Below, in pieces: positions 1-7,184 of a stretch of 10,204 bases of DNA. Positions within the stretch are counted from its first letter, which is position 1; the number at the start of each line of letters is the position of its first letter. The translations under genes were made by a program, and so were the position numbers. The DNA lies in NCBI GenBank assembly GCA_937910255.1, contig CALEOQ010000285.1:1-10204 (forward strand). Direction: 5' to 3'. Under the pieces are notes generated by a model. The model did no database searches. It saw nothing but the letters and a program-made list of their open reading frames with translations, and had not been told where the DNA came from. Origin of the DNA: an uncultured Caulobacteraceae bacterium. Its GTDB lineage: Bacteria; Pseudomonadota; Alphaproteobacteria; Caulobacterales; Caulobacteraceae.

Positions 1-115
1 GCGGTAGTGTTCGCTCTCTGTCGAGTGGCGTTGGTAGAGTTTTTTTTTTTTCAAGCAGAAGACGGCATACGAGATTACGACGTGACTGGAGTTCAGACGT
101 GTGCTCTTCCGATCT
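1..115. other. Illumina P7 adapter contamination (non-genomic)
   Basis: Bases 52-75 are the Illumina P7 sequence (CAAGCAGAAGACGGC...), 76-81 a six-base index (TACGAC), and 82-115 the TruSeq Read 2 primer ending in GCTCTTCCGATCT. A run of 12 T at 40-51 precedes it; the flow-cell P7 oligo carries a poly-T spacer there, so this end is what read-through of a short insert produces. Bases 1-39 match nothing I recognise and look like low-quality calls beyond the end of the template. None of this is genome. It truncates the selO gene that starts to its right. Confidence 0.98.
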
Positions 116-1040
116 CCGCCAGCTGGCGCAGGTTCCAGAACACCGCCTCGGCCTGGCGCCCGAAGCTGTAGAGCCCGCTCTGGTCGAAATAGGCGGCCAC
201 GAAGTTGGGGTCGTTGCGCGGCAGGAAGCGGTAGGGGCCGTAGTCGAAGCTCTCCCCGGTGATGTTCATATTGTCGGTGTTGAGCACCCCGTGGATAAAG
301 CCCGCCGCCATCCAGGCCGCCGTCAGCCGCGCCATGCGCCCGGTCACCGCCTCAAGCAGAGCCGCGGGGCGATCCTGCGCACCTTCGAGCGCCGGATAGT
401 AGTAGGCGATCACGTGGTCGATCAGGGCCGAGATCCGCTCAGGGCGCTCTTCGAAGGCGTGGCGCTGGAAGGTGCCGAAGCGGATGTGGCTGTGCGACAG
501 CCGCGTCAGCACCGCGCCGCGGGTCGGGCTGGGCTCGTCATTGCGCTCCAGGGCCTCGCCGGTCTCGATCAGGGAGAAGGAGCGTGAGGTGGGCACGCCC
601 ACGGCCTCCAGCAGGGCGGTGGCCAGCACCTCGCGCACGCCGCCCTTCAGGGTCAGACGGCCGTCGCCGAACCGCGACCAGGGGGTCTGGCCCGAGCCCT
701 TGGTCCCCAGGTCCAGCAGGCGCCCCGAACCGGCCTCGCGCATCTGGGCGAACAGAAAGCCGCGGCCATCGCCGAGTTCTGGATTGTAGGTGCGGAACTG
801 GTGGCCGTGATAGCGCATGGCCAGGGGCCGGCTCAGATTGTCCGGCAGGGGCTCAAACCGGCCGAAATGAGCGATCCACTCGGCGTCCGTCAGCCCCGCC
901 AGGCCCACCTGCGCCGCGGCCCGGTCGTTGCGGTAGCGCAGCAGCGTCTGGGGAAAGTCGGCGGCCGTGACCGGGTCGGCGAAGTCCGGCCCCAGGGCGT
1001 CGAACTGCGGATCGGGCTGATAGGCGGGCGAGATCGGCAT
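116..1040 (-). CDS. selO: Protein adenylyltransferase SelO (YdiU/UPF0061), 3' end missing
   Basis: SelO is a pseudokinase-fold enzyme that transfers AMP from ATP to Ser/Thr/Tyr of target proteins and is linked to redox stress. The 308 native residues hold the family signatures: MRYHGHQF near residue 75, LGTKGSGQTPWSR at 111-123 with Lys114, REVLA with Glu137 (the expected Lys-Glu pair), LSHSHIRFGTFQ at 181-192, the catalytic-loop motif HGVLNTDNMN at 250-259 (Asp256, Asn257), and FDYGPY at 265-270 with the DFG-like Asp266. Full-length members have about 480-500 residues, so about 170, including the C-terminal part that carries redox cysteines in characterised members, are lost. The ATG at 1040 is chosen because GGGAG sits 6 bases upstream and the family N-terminus fits. 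The open frame continues upstream into bioD, but that part is antisense noise. The last residues read from this end (EIGRAHV) are translated adapter. It follows bioD by 26 bases, so co-transcription with bioFD is likely. Confidence 0.95.
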
Positions 1041-1066
1041 GGTCGGCTCCCATCGGCGGATCGAGT

Positions 1067-1726
1067 TCAGAGCAGGTCGGACGCCCAGTCCTGGCCCCCG
1101 CGGGGCGCGGCGATGACCCGGGCCCCGGAGGAGAAGCGTCTCACATCGGCTAGGGTTTCGGCGAAGTCCGGCGCGGCCGGATCTGCGTCCTGGCTGATCA
1201 CCAGGGCGGCCACCTTCAGCCCCCGCGCCCGCAACACCTCGGCGGCGGTCAGGGTGTGGCTGATGGCCCCCAGATAGGATCCTCCCACCAGGACGACCGG
1301 CAGGCCGAGCGCCACCATCAGATCGAGATTGGTGGCGTCCTCGCTGATCGGCGACATCACCCCGCCAGCGCCCTCGATCAGCATCAGGTCCGCATGGGCC
1401 TGGGCGCGGGCCTGGTCGCACAGGGTGATCAGGGTCTCCAGGCGCAGGCTCTGGCCCTCGCGGCGGGCGGCCATGGGCGGAGACAGGGCGGCTGAGAAGC
1501 GCAGGGGCGACATGGCGTGGAGATTGGCCTGGGTCAGGGGACGCCCCAGGGCGGCCAGCAGGCGGCCCGGATCGCTGTCGCCCCAGTCGGCGGGATCAAG
1601 GCCGCTGACCGCCGGCTTGAAGGCCTCCACCGACAGGCCGTGCCCTCGCGCGGTGGCGATCAGGGCGCAGGCCACATAGGTCTTGCCCACATCGGTATGG
1701 GCGCCGGCGATGAACAGGGCGCGCAT
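1067..1726 (-). CDS. bioD: Dethiobiotin synthetase BioD
   Basis: BioD closes the ureido ring of dethiobiotin from 7,8-diaminopelargonate (DAPA), CO2 and ATP in the cytoplasm, the step before biotin synthase. The 219-residue protein is normal length for the family. It has the P-loop GAHTDVGKT at 8-16 (Lys15), FKPAVSG at 36-42 with the substrate-site Lys37, and the conserved EGAGGVMSPI at 118-127. LPVVLVGGSYLGAISHTL at 142-159 matches the usual nucleotide-side strand and helix. The ATG at 1726 shares its A with the TGA of bioF (TGATG), so translation is probably coupled. A GGAG lies 8 bases upstream inside bioF. selO follows 26 bases downstream with no terminator between them. Confidence 0.97.
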   Translation of the reverse strand: MRALFIAGAHTDVGKTYVACALIATARGHGLSVEAFKPAVSGLDPADWGDSDPGRLLAALGRPLTQANLHAMSPLRFSAALSPPMAARREGQSLRLETLITLCDQARAQAHADLMLIEGAGGVMSPISEDATNLDLMVALGLPVVLVGGSYLGAISHTLTAAEVLRARGLKVAALVISQDADPAAPDFAETLADVRRFSSGARVIAAPRGGQDWASDLL

Positions 1727-2880
1727 CAGGCGGTCTCCATCAGGGCGCCGACGGCTTCGGCGAGACGATCGATGTCGGCGTCGTCGTGGCCGGCGGTGAA
1801 GGCCAGCCGCAGGCGGGCGGTCCCGGCCGGCACGGTGGGCGGGCGGATGGCCACGGCCAGGAAGCCCTGGGCTTCCAGGGCCTGCATGGCGCCGAGCGTC
1901 CGGGCCGCACCCCCCAGCACCACCGGCACGATGGGGCTCTGGGCGTCCGGCAGGCCAAGCGCCGTGGTGAACCGCCGGGCCTTGGCCAGGGGGTGGGCGG
2001 TGAGCTCTGCGTGGCTGGCGATGATGTCCAGGGCCGCTAGCGCCGCGCCGGCGCTGGCCGGCGGCAGGCCGGTGGAATAGACGAAGGTTCGCGCCCGGGT
2101 CCGCAGCAGATCGACGACGGGCGCGCTGGCGCAGACATAGGCGCCATAGCCGCCGAGCGCCTTGGAGAAGGTGCCCATGGCCAGGTCGATCCTCGCCTCG
2201 GGGAACAGGGCCGCGGTCCCGCGCCCCTGCCCCACCACGCCCAGCCCATGGGCGTCGTCCACCAGAAGCCAGGCGTCGTGGGCGCGGGCCAGATCGCTGA
2301 TCGCGTCCAGGGGCGCGATGTCGCCGTCCATGGAGAAGACCCCGTCGGTGGCGATCAGGGCGTGGCGCAGGCCGGCCCGCTCGGCTTCCAGCTTGGTCGC
2401 CAGATCGGCCACGTCATTATGGGCAAAGGGGATGATCTTCGCCCCCGACAGCTGCGCGCCGGCCCAGATGCAGGCATGGGCGAGCTCATCGACGAACACC
2501 CCATCGCCCGGCCCGACCACCGTCGGGATCAGGCCCGCATTGGCCAGGTAGCCCGATCCGAACGCGCAGGCGGCTTGCGTCCCCTTGAACGCGGCCAGCC
2601 GCGCCTCAAGCTCGCCCAGCAGCGGATGGTCGCCGGTCACCAGCCGCGATGCGCCGGCCCCCGCCCCATAGGCGCGAACCGCCGCGGCGGCGGCTTCGAT
2701 CACGGCGGGATGGTGCGACAGGTTCAGATAGTCGTTGCAGGAGAAGGACAGCAGCCGACGCCCGTCCCGCTCCACCCACAGGCCGTCCAGGCGATGGGTC
2801 GTCGTCAGCCGGCGACGCAGGTGGGCGGCGTCCAGGTCGGCGAGCTTGGCGGCGGCGAAGGCGGAGAGGCTGTCGGTCAC
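1726..2880 (-). CDS. bioF: 8-amino-7-oxononanoate synthase BioF
   Basis: BioF is a PLP enzyme of the alpha-oxoamine synthase family that condenses L-alanine with a pimeloyl thioester to form KAPA, releasing CO2. From the GTG at 2880 it is 384 residues, the family's normal length. Visible motifs are FSCNDYLNLSHHP at 46-58, GAGASRLVTGDHP at 73-85, His135 (PLP-stacking position), VDDAHGLG at 207-214 (Asp208, His211) and TFSKALGGYG at 237-246 with the PLP lysine Lys240; the 29-residue His-Lys spacing equals that of the E. coli enzyme. An in-frame ATG at 2946 would add 22 residues, but those overlap the bioA start and do not resemble the family, so the GTG is preferred although its ribosome site is weak. 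The gene overlaps bioD by one base and diverges from bioA. Confidence 0.95.
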   Translation of the reverse strand: MTDSLSAFAAAKLADLDAAHLRRRLTTTHRLDGLWVERDGRRLLSFSCNDYLNLSHHPAVIEAAAAAVRAYGAGAGASRLVTGDHPLLGELEARLAAFKGTQAACAFGSGYLANAGLIPTVVGPGDGVFVDELAHACIWAGAQLSGAKIIPFAHNDVADLATKLEAERAGLRHALIATDGVFSMDGDIAPLDAISDLARAHDAWLLVDDAHGLGVVGQGRGTAALFPEARIDLAMGTFSKALGGYGAYVCASAPVVDLLRTRARTFVYSTGLPPASAGAALAALDIIASHAELTAHPLAKARRFTTALGLPDAQSPIVPVVLGGAARTLGAMQALEAQGFLAVAIRPPTVPAGTARLRLAFTAGHDDADIDRLAEAVGALMETA

Positions 2881-2944
2881 GCCGCGCGGTATGCACGAGG
2901 CCGCGCCCGCGTTAAAGCCGCCTTGCTTGGCGAAGGAGGCCCCC
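2881..2944. promoter_or_regulatory. bioF/bioA divergent control region
   Basis: This 64-base gap separates the divergent biotin genes and must carry at least part of the promoters for both, unless they start inside the opposite gene. On the plus strand AAGGAGG at 2933-2939 lies 5 bases before the bioA ATG. An inverted repeat GCGCGG (2884-2889) / CCGCGC (2901-2906) sits just before the bioF GTG and could be an operator or an mRNA hairpin, though in DNA this GC-rich it may be chance. I see no clear -35/-10 pair and no TTATCTATAA-like BioR operator. Confidence 0.55.
2933..2939 (+). promoter_or_regulatory. bioA ribosome binding site
   Basis: AAGGAGG is a near-perfect Shine-Dalgarno sequence 5 bases before the ATG at 2945. 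It fixes the bioA start against the longer open frame, which continues upstream through sequence antisense to bioF. Confidence 0.9.
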
Positions 2945-4213
2945 ATGACCGACTGGCTCGACCGCGGCGCCCCCCATGTGTGGCGGCCCTATTGCCAGAT
3001 GAAGACCGCGCCTGAGCCCCTGGCCGTGGCCCGCACCCAAGGCGCACGCATCATCCTGGAGGACGGGCGCGAGCTGGTGGACGGCATCGCCAGCTGGTGG
3101 ACCGCCTGCCACGGCTACAACCACCCCCATATCGCGCAGGCGGTTTCCGATCAGCTGGCCCGGGCGCCGCACGTGATGTTCGGCGGCCTGGCCCATGCGC
3201 CGGCCTATGACCTGGCGAGGCGGCTCGCTGCGCTGCTGCCGGGCGATCTCGACCATGTCTTCTTCGCCGAAAGCGGCTCGGTCTCGGTGGAGATCGCCAT
3301 GAAGATGGCGATCCAGTACTGGATCAACCGCGGCGTTTCCGGCCGCTCGAAGTTCGTCAGCTTCCTCGGCGGCTATCACGGCGACACCCTGGCCACCATG
3401 ACCATCTGCGACCCGGAAGAGGGGATGCACAGCCTGTTTTCCGGCGTCATGCCCAGCCAGCACGTGGTCGCCCTGCCCCGGGACAGCGAAACCGAAGCCG
3501 CCCTCGACGCCCTGCTGGCGCAGAAGGGCCACGAGATCGCCGCCCTGATCGTCGAGCCCCGCATCCAGGGGGCCGGCGGCATGCTGATCCACGACGACGC
3601 GGTGCTGCGTCGCCTGCGGAACATCGCTGACCGCCATGAGGTGCTGCTGATCTTCGACGAGATCTTCACCGGCTTTGGCCGCACCGGCGACCTGTTCGCC
3701 TGCCAGGGCGCGGGCGTGACGCCGGACATCATCACCCTGTCCAAGGCGCTGACCGGCGGCACCCTGCCCCTGTCGGCCGCCGTGGCCAGCCGCCGGATCT
3801 TCGAGGCCTTCTGGTCCGATGACGCGGGCGCAGCCCTGATGCATGGGCCGACCTATATGGCCAATCCGCTGGCGTGCGCGGCCGCGGGCGCCTCGCTGGA
3901 TCTCTTCGAAGCCGGCCACTGGAAGGCCGACGTGGCGCGGATCGAGGACGGCCTGCGGTCTGGCCTGGAGCCCTGCCGTCAGGCCACGGGCGTGGTCGAT
4001 GTCCGCACCCTCGGCGCCATCGGGGTGGTGGAGTTCGAGGCCGCGGTGGACGCTGGCGAGCTTTGCCAGCGGTTCGCCGAACGGGGCTGCTGGATCCGGC
4101 CCATGGGCAAGGTGGTCTATCTGACCCCGCCCTTCGTCGCGACTGACGCTGAACTGGCGCAGCTGACCGCCGCGATCCGAAGCGTGCTGGGCGCCCCCGC
4201 GACCACGGGCTAG
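2945..4213 (+). CDS. bioA: Adenosylmethionine-8-amino-7-oxononanoate aminotransferase BioA
   Basis: BioA is a class III PLP aminotransferase that converts KAPA to 7,8-diaminopelargonate, with S-adenosylmethionine as amino donor in characterised members. The protein is 422 residues, typical for the family. BioA-specific features are VWRPYCQM at 12-19, the double Trp in WWTACHGYNHP (Trp51-Trp52), GGYHGDT with Tyr144, IFDEIFTGFGRTG at 236-248 with the pyridine-binding Asp238, LSKALTGGTLPL with the PLP lysine Lys267, GPTYMANPLACA at 311-322, and IRPMGKVVYLTPP with Arg385 at the carboxylate-binding position. It diverges from bioF, which makes its substrate. A globin gene follows after 10 bases, probably on the same transcript. 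SAM versus lysine as amino donor cannot be settled from sequence alone. Confidence 0.97.
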   Translation: MTDWLDRGAPHVWRPYCQMKTAPEPLAVARTQGARIILEDGRELVDGIASWWTACHGYNHPHIAQAVSDQLARAPHVMFGGLAHAPAYDLARRLAALLPGDLDHVFFAESGSVSVEIAMKMAIQYWINRGVSGRSKFVSFLGGYHGDTLATMTICDPEEGMHSLFSGVMPSQHVVALPRDSETEAALDALLAQKGHEIAALIVEPRIQGAGGMLIHDDAVLRRLRNIADRHEVLLIFDEIFTGFGRTGDLFACQGAGVTPDIITLSKALTGGTLPLSAAVASRRIFEAFWSDDAGAALMHGPTYMANPLACAAAGASLDLFEAGHWKADVARIEDGLRSGLEPCRQATGVVDVRTLGAIGVVEFEAAVDAGELCQRFAERGCWIRPMGKVVYLTPPFVATDAELAQLTAAIRSVLGAPATTG

Positions 4214-4223
4214 GCTCGCGGCC

Positions 4224-4631
4224 ATGGACACCCAGGCCATTCTCGACAGCCTCGACCTAGTCGCCGAGCGCAGCGAGGACCCTGCGCCGCAGGTCTATGG
4301 CCGACTGTTCGCCCGCTATCCCGAGACCGAGGCCCTGTTCATCGGCGACAAACGCGGCGCGGCCCGCGGCCAGATGCTGCGCCAGGCCATCGAGACCCTG
4401 CTGGACTATCTGGGGCCCAACACCTTCGCCGCCAACTTCCTGCGGGCCGAGCTGCGCAATCACGACGACATCGGCGTGCCGGCCGAGATCTTCCCGCGCT
4501 TCTACCAGGCCATGGCCGAGGCCTTCGCCGACATCGCCGGCGAGGCCTGGACGCCGGCCATGCAGGCCGCCTGGGCGACGCTGACCCTGAAGGTCGAGCA
4601 GATCGTCCAGGGCGAACCCCAGACGATCTGA
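4224..4631 (+). CDS. Single-domain globin (haemoglobin-like protein)
   Basis: This 135-residue protein has the layout of bacterial single-domain globins related to the haem domain of flavohaemoglobins. Helix B has Tyr25 (VYGRLF), a candidate B10 distal tyrosine. PETEALF ends in Phe39 at the CD1 position. RNHDDIGVPAEIFPRFYQAM places His80 as the proximal F8 haem ligand before the conserved GV-x-x-E/P segment. AWTPAMQAAWATL at 108-120 matches the G/H region. There is no reductase domain, so it needs an external electron donor if it acts as an NO dioxygenase; oxygen binding or redox sensing are alternatives. No strong ribosome site is seen before the ATG. It starts 10 bases after the bioA stop, which suggests translational coupling. 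The hydrolase gene converges on it with 7 bases between stop codons. Confidence 0.85.
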   Translation: MDTQAILDSLDLVAERSEDPAPQVYGRLFARYPETEALFIGDKRGAARGQMLRQAIETLLDYLGPNTFAANFLRAELRNHDDIGVPAEIFPRFYQAMAEAFADIAGEAWTPAMQAAWATLTLKVEQIVQGEPQTI

Positions 4632-4642
4632 ACCGGATTCAG
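4628..4642. repeat. Small dyad over the convergent stop codons
   Basis: CTGAA (4628-4632) and TTCAG (4638-4642) form a perfect 5-bp inverted repeat around CCGGA. It contains the TGA of the globin gene on the plus strand and the TGA of the hydrolase gene on the minus strand. The stem is short and lacks a U tract, so it is at best a weak bidirectional structure. Confidence 0.3.
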
Positions 4643-5574
4643 CCCAGCGCCGCCTTCAGCGACGCCGCCGTGGCCTTGGCCGCCTCGGCCACGGCAGGCG
4701 AGACGTCGGCCATGATGTAGAAGTCGTGGATCAGGTTGGGATACTCGACGTGCTCGACCTTCACGCCCGCCGCCCGCAGGCGCTCGGCATGGTCGCGGCC
4801 CTCGTCCTTCAGCGGGTCGAAGCCGGCCGTGACCACCAGGGCCGGGGGCAGACCGGCGCAGTCGACCTTGCCCAGCATGGCCCGGTGGGCCTGCGGATGG
4901 CCGATGGCGGCCAGGCATTTGTCGAACCAGGCGATGGCCTGCTTGGTCAGCAGGGGGCCGTCGAGCGCCTGGCGCGACGCCGTCTCCGTCTCCGGCCAGA
5001 TGCCCGGATAGAGCAGCAGTTGGAAGGCCAGCCGGCGCTGGGGATCGTCCTTGAGGTCGGCGGCCACCGAGGCGGCGAGGTTGCCGCCGGCGGAATCCCC
5101 GCCCACGGCGATGCGGGCCGGGTCTAAGCCGATCTCGGCGGCGTGGTCGAAGGCCCAGCGGGTGGCGGCCAGCGCATCGTCATGGCTGGCCGGGAAGGGG
5201 TTTTCCGGCGCCAGGCGGTAGTCCACCGACAGCACCCGCACACCGGCGAGCGCCGCCATCCGCCGACAATGGCCGTCATGGCTCTCCAGGTCGCCGATCA
5301 CGAAGCCGCCGCCGTGGAAATAGACCAGGCCGCCGGTGGTCGCGGGCGCGCCGGCCGGCGTGTAGAGCCTCGCCGGGATTTCGCCGGCCGCCCCATCGAC
5401 CCTCAGGTCGCGGGCGACCACGTCCTTGGGCGCATTCTGGTCGGCGGCCTGGCGCTGCATGCGATAGCCAGCGCGGACCATGTCCGGCGGCAGGGCGTCC
5501 AGCGGCGGCGCGGCCTGGCCCTCGGCGGCCTTGGCCTGGGCCTCCAGCATGGCCTGGAAGTGGGGATCCATCAT
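4639..5574 (-). CDS. Alpha/beta hydrolase, hormone-sensitive lipase (family IV) esterase
   Basis: A serine esterase/lipase of 311 residues, the usual size for the bacterial HSL family (alpha/beta hydrolase fold 3). It has the HGGGF oxyanion-hole motif at 87-91, DYRLAPENPFPA at 118-129, the nucleophile elbow GDSAGG with Ser161, the acid in FDPLKDEG (Asp253) and the base in LIHDFY (His283), so the triad is complete. No signal peptide is visible, so it is probably cytoplasmic. Three in-frame ATGs lie at 5583, 5574 and 5571. AGGAGG directly abuts the first, so the second, 9 bases away, is preferred. The substrate is unknown; short acyl esters are typical of the family. It lies upstream of and convergent to the biotin-globin genes, and a terminator separates it from the aldehyde dehydrogenase. 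Confidence 0.92.
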   Translation of the reverse strand: MMDPHFQAMLEAQAKAAEGQAAPPLDALPPDMVRAGYRMQRQAADQNAPKDVVARDLRVDGAAGEIPARLYTPAGAPATTGGLVYFHGGGFVIGDLESHDGHCRRMAALAGVRVLSVDYRLAPENPFPASHDDALAATRWAFDHAAEIGLDPARIAVGGDSAGGNLAASVAADLKDDPQRRLAFQLLLYPGIWPETETASRQALDGPLLTKQAIAWFDKCLAAIGHPQAHRAMLGKVDCAGLPPALVVTAGFDPLKDEGRDHAERLRAAGVKVEHVEYPNLIHDFYIMADVSPAVAEAAKATAASLKAALG

Positions 5575-5583
5575 CGGCGTCAT

Positions 5584-5589
5584 CCTCCT
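5584..5589 (-). promoter_or_regulatory. Ribosome binding site of the alpha/beta hydrolase
   Basis: AGGAGG on the minus strand touches the ATG at 5583 with no spacer, but lies 9 bases from the ATG at 5574. This decides the start in favour of 5574, with 5571 as an alternative. Confidence 0.75.
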
Positions 5590-5635
5590 GGGGCGTCTCT
5601 TTTGGGGTCGTCGCGCTCTTGCCGGCGCAGTCACG

Positions 5636-5663
5636 AAAACGGCCCCCGACATCGCCGGGGGCC
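5636..5663 (-). terminator. Intrinsic terminator of the aldehyde dehydrogenase gene
   Basis: A perfect 8-bp GC stem, GGCCCCCG (5641-5648) with CGGGGGCC (5656-5663), closes a 7-base loop. Read on the minus strand it is followed by G and then TTTT (5639-5636), the form of a rho-independent terminator. It begins 21 bases after the aldehyde dehydrogenase stop codon and lies before the hydrolase start, so it should separate the two minus-strand genes. On the plus strand no comparable T run follows. Confidence 0.85.
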
Positions 5664-5684
5664 GCTGGTCTTTCGAGCCGAAGC

Positions 5685-7121
5685 CTACTCGGCGGCTTCC
5701 TTGGGCGCGTAGCCCATGACCGCCTTGACCTCCAGGAACTCGTGGAAGGCGAAGTCGCCCCACTCGCGCCCGTTGCCGCTCATCTTGAAGCCGCCGAACG
5801 GGGCGGTCATGTCCGAGGCGCCGTTGATCGACACCTGGCCGGCGCGCAGCTTGGAGGCCACTTCGCGCGCCTTGGCGAGGTCGGCGCCGTTCACATAGGC
5901 CGCCAGGCCGTATTCGGTGTCGTTGCCGATGGCGATGGCCTGGTCGAGGCTCTCATAGCCGAGGATCGACAGGACAGGGCCGAAGATCTCTTCCTTCGAG
6001 ATCGTCATCTCCGGCTTCACATTGGCGAAGACGGTGGGCTTCACATAGTAGCCCTTGTCCAGGCCCTCGGGACGGCCCGTCCCGCCGGCCACGAGCGTGG
6101 CGCCCTCGTCGACGCCCTTCTGGATCAGGTCCTGGATCTTGTCCCACTGGGTCTTGGAGACCACCGGGCCCAGCATGGCGTTGCCGGTGGGCTCGCCCAC
6201 CGTCACCTGGGCGGCGGCTTCCTTGGCCACGGCGATCGCCTCGTCCATCCGCTGGGACGGGACGAGCATGCGGGTCGGCGCATTACAGGACTGGCCGGAA
6301 TTGGTCATGATCTGGCGCACGCCGCCGGCCACGCTCTTGGCGAAGACGTCGTCGTCCAGGACGATGTTCGGGCTCTTGCCGCCCAGTTCCTGGTGCACGC
6401 GCTTGACGGTCGGGGCGGCGTTCTTGGCCACCTCGATGCCGGCCCGGGTCGAGCCGGTGAAGGACACCATGTCCACTTCCGGATGGGTCGAGAGCGGCAC
6501 GCCCACGCCCAGGCCATCCCCATGGACCATGTTGAACACGCCGGCCGGCACGCCGGCCTCATGCATGATCTCGGCGAAGATCTGGCCGGTGAAGGGGGCC
6601 ACTTCCGACGGCTTCAGGACCATGGTGCAGCCGGTGGCCAGCGCCGGGGCGACCTTGCACATGATCTGGTTCAGCGGCCAGTTCCACGGCGTGATGAAGC
6701 TGCAGACGCCGATCGGCTCCTTGACGATCATGGTCGCGCCGCGGTCTTCCTCAAACTTGAAGTCCTTGAGGATGCCGATGGCGGTGGCCAGGTGGCCCAT
6801 GCCGGCCGGCACCTGGGCGCGCTGGGCCAGCGAGGCCGGGGCGCCCATTTCCTCGGTGACGGCGTTGGCCAGGTCGCCGAAGCGCTTCTGATACTCGGCC
6901 AGGACCCGCTGCATGACGTCCAGGCGCTCTTCGCGGGTGGTCTGCGACCAGCTGGCGAAGGCCTTGCGGGCGGCCTTTACGGCCTTGTCCACATCGGCCT
7001 CGGCGCCGAGCGCGATCTTGCCGGCGACCTCTTCATTGGCCGGGTTGATGACGTCCAGGGTCTTGAGCGCGACCGGCTCAACCCACTGACCGTCGATATA
7101 GAATTTGAGATATTCGCGCAT
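5685..7121 (-). CDS. NAD-type aldehyde dehydrogenase
   Basis: A member of the aldehyde dehydrogenase superfamily, oxidising an aldehyde to the acid with NAD(P)+. The 478 residues are full length. Motifs: PWNWPLNQ at 145-152 with the catalytic Asn147, LKPSE at 169-173 (Lys170 and Glu173; Glu at this position usually favours NAD+ over NADP+), FTGSTRAG at 221-228, HQELGGKSPNIV with the general base Glu245, NSGQSCNAPTR with the nucleophile Cys279, EEIFGPVLS at 387-395, and a C-terminal PFGGFKMSGNGRE. The ATG at 7121 has AGGAGG 5 bases upstream (7127-7132), a decisive start; the frame stays open for 19 more codons without support. The substrate cannot be named: the family covers many aliphatic and aromatic aldehydes. 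The gene is monocistronic by appearance, with its own promoter region upstream and a terminator downstream. Confidence 0.95.
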   Translation of the reverse strand: MREYLKFYIDGQWVEPVALKTLDVINPANEEVAGKIALGAEADVDKAVKAARKAFASWSQTTREERLDVMQRVLAEYQKRFGDLANAVTEEMGAPASLAQRAQVPAGMGHLATAIGILKDFKFEEDRGATMIVKEPIGVCSFITPWNWPLNQIMCKVAPALATGCTMVLKPSEVAPFTGQIFAEIMHEAGVPAGVFNMVHGDGLGVGVPLSTHPEVDMVSFTGSTRAGIEVAKNAAPTVKRVHQELGGKSPNIVLDDDVFAKSVAGGVRQIMTNSGQSCNAPTRMLVPSQRMDEAIAVAKEAAAQVTVGEPTGNAMLGPVVSKTQWDKIQDLIQKGVDEGATLVAGGTGRPEGLDKGYYVKPTVFANVKPEMTISKEEIFGPVLSILGYESLDQAIAIGNDTEYGLAAYVNGADLAKAREVASKLRAGQVSINGASDMTAPFGGFKMSGNGREWGDFAFHEFLEVKAVMGYAPKEAAE

Positions 7122-7184
7122 GCCGTCCTCCTGGACCCTAGATTTATCAGGCGCCGGCTCCGCGGCGCGCCGTTTCAAACAAGC

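Noticed and set aside
2881..2944. Biotin operon operator (BioR or BirA type)
   Set aside because: No TTATCTATAA-like or other known biotin operator could be found in the divergent region.
2912..4240. A 442-codon minus-strand open frame opposite bioA
   Set aside because: It mirrors bioA on the other strand, has no family motif and a Gly/His/Gln-rich shadow composition.
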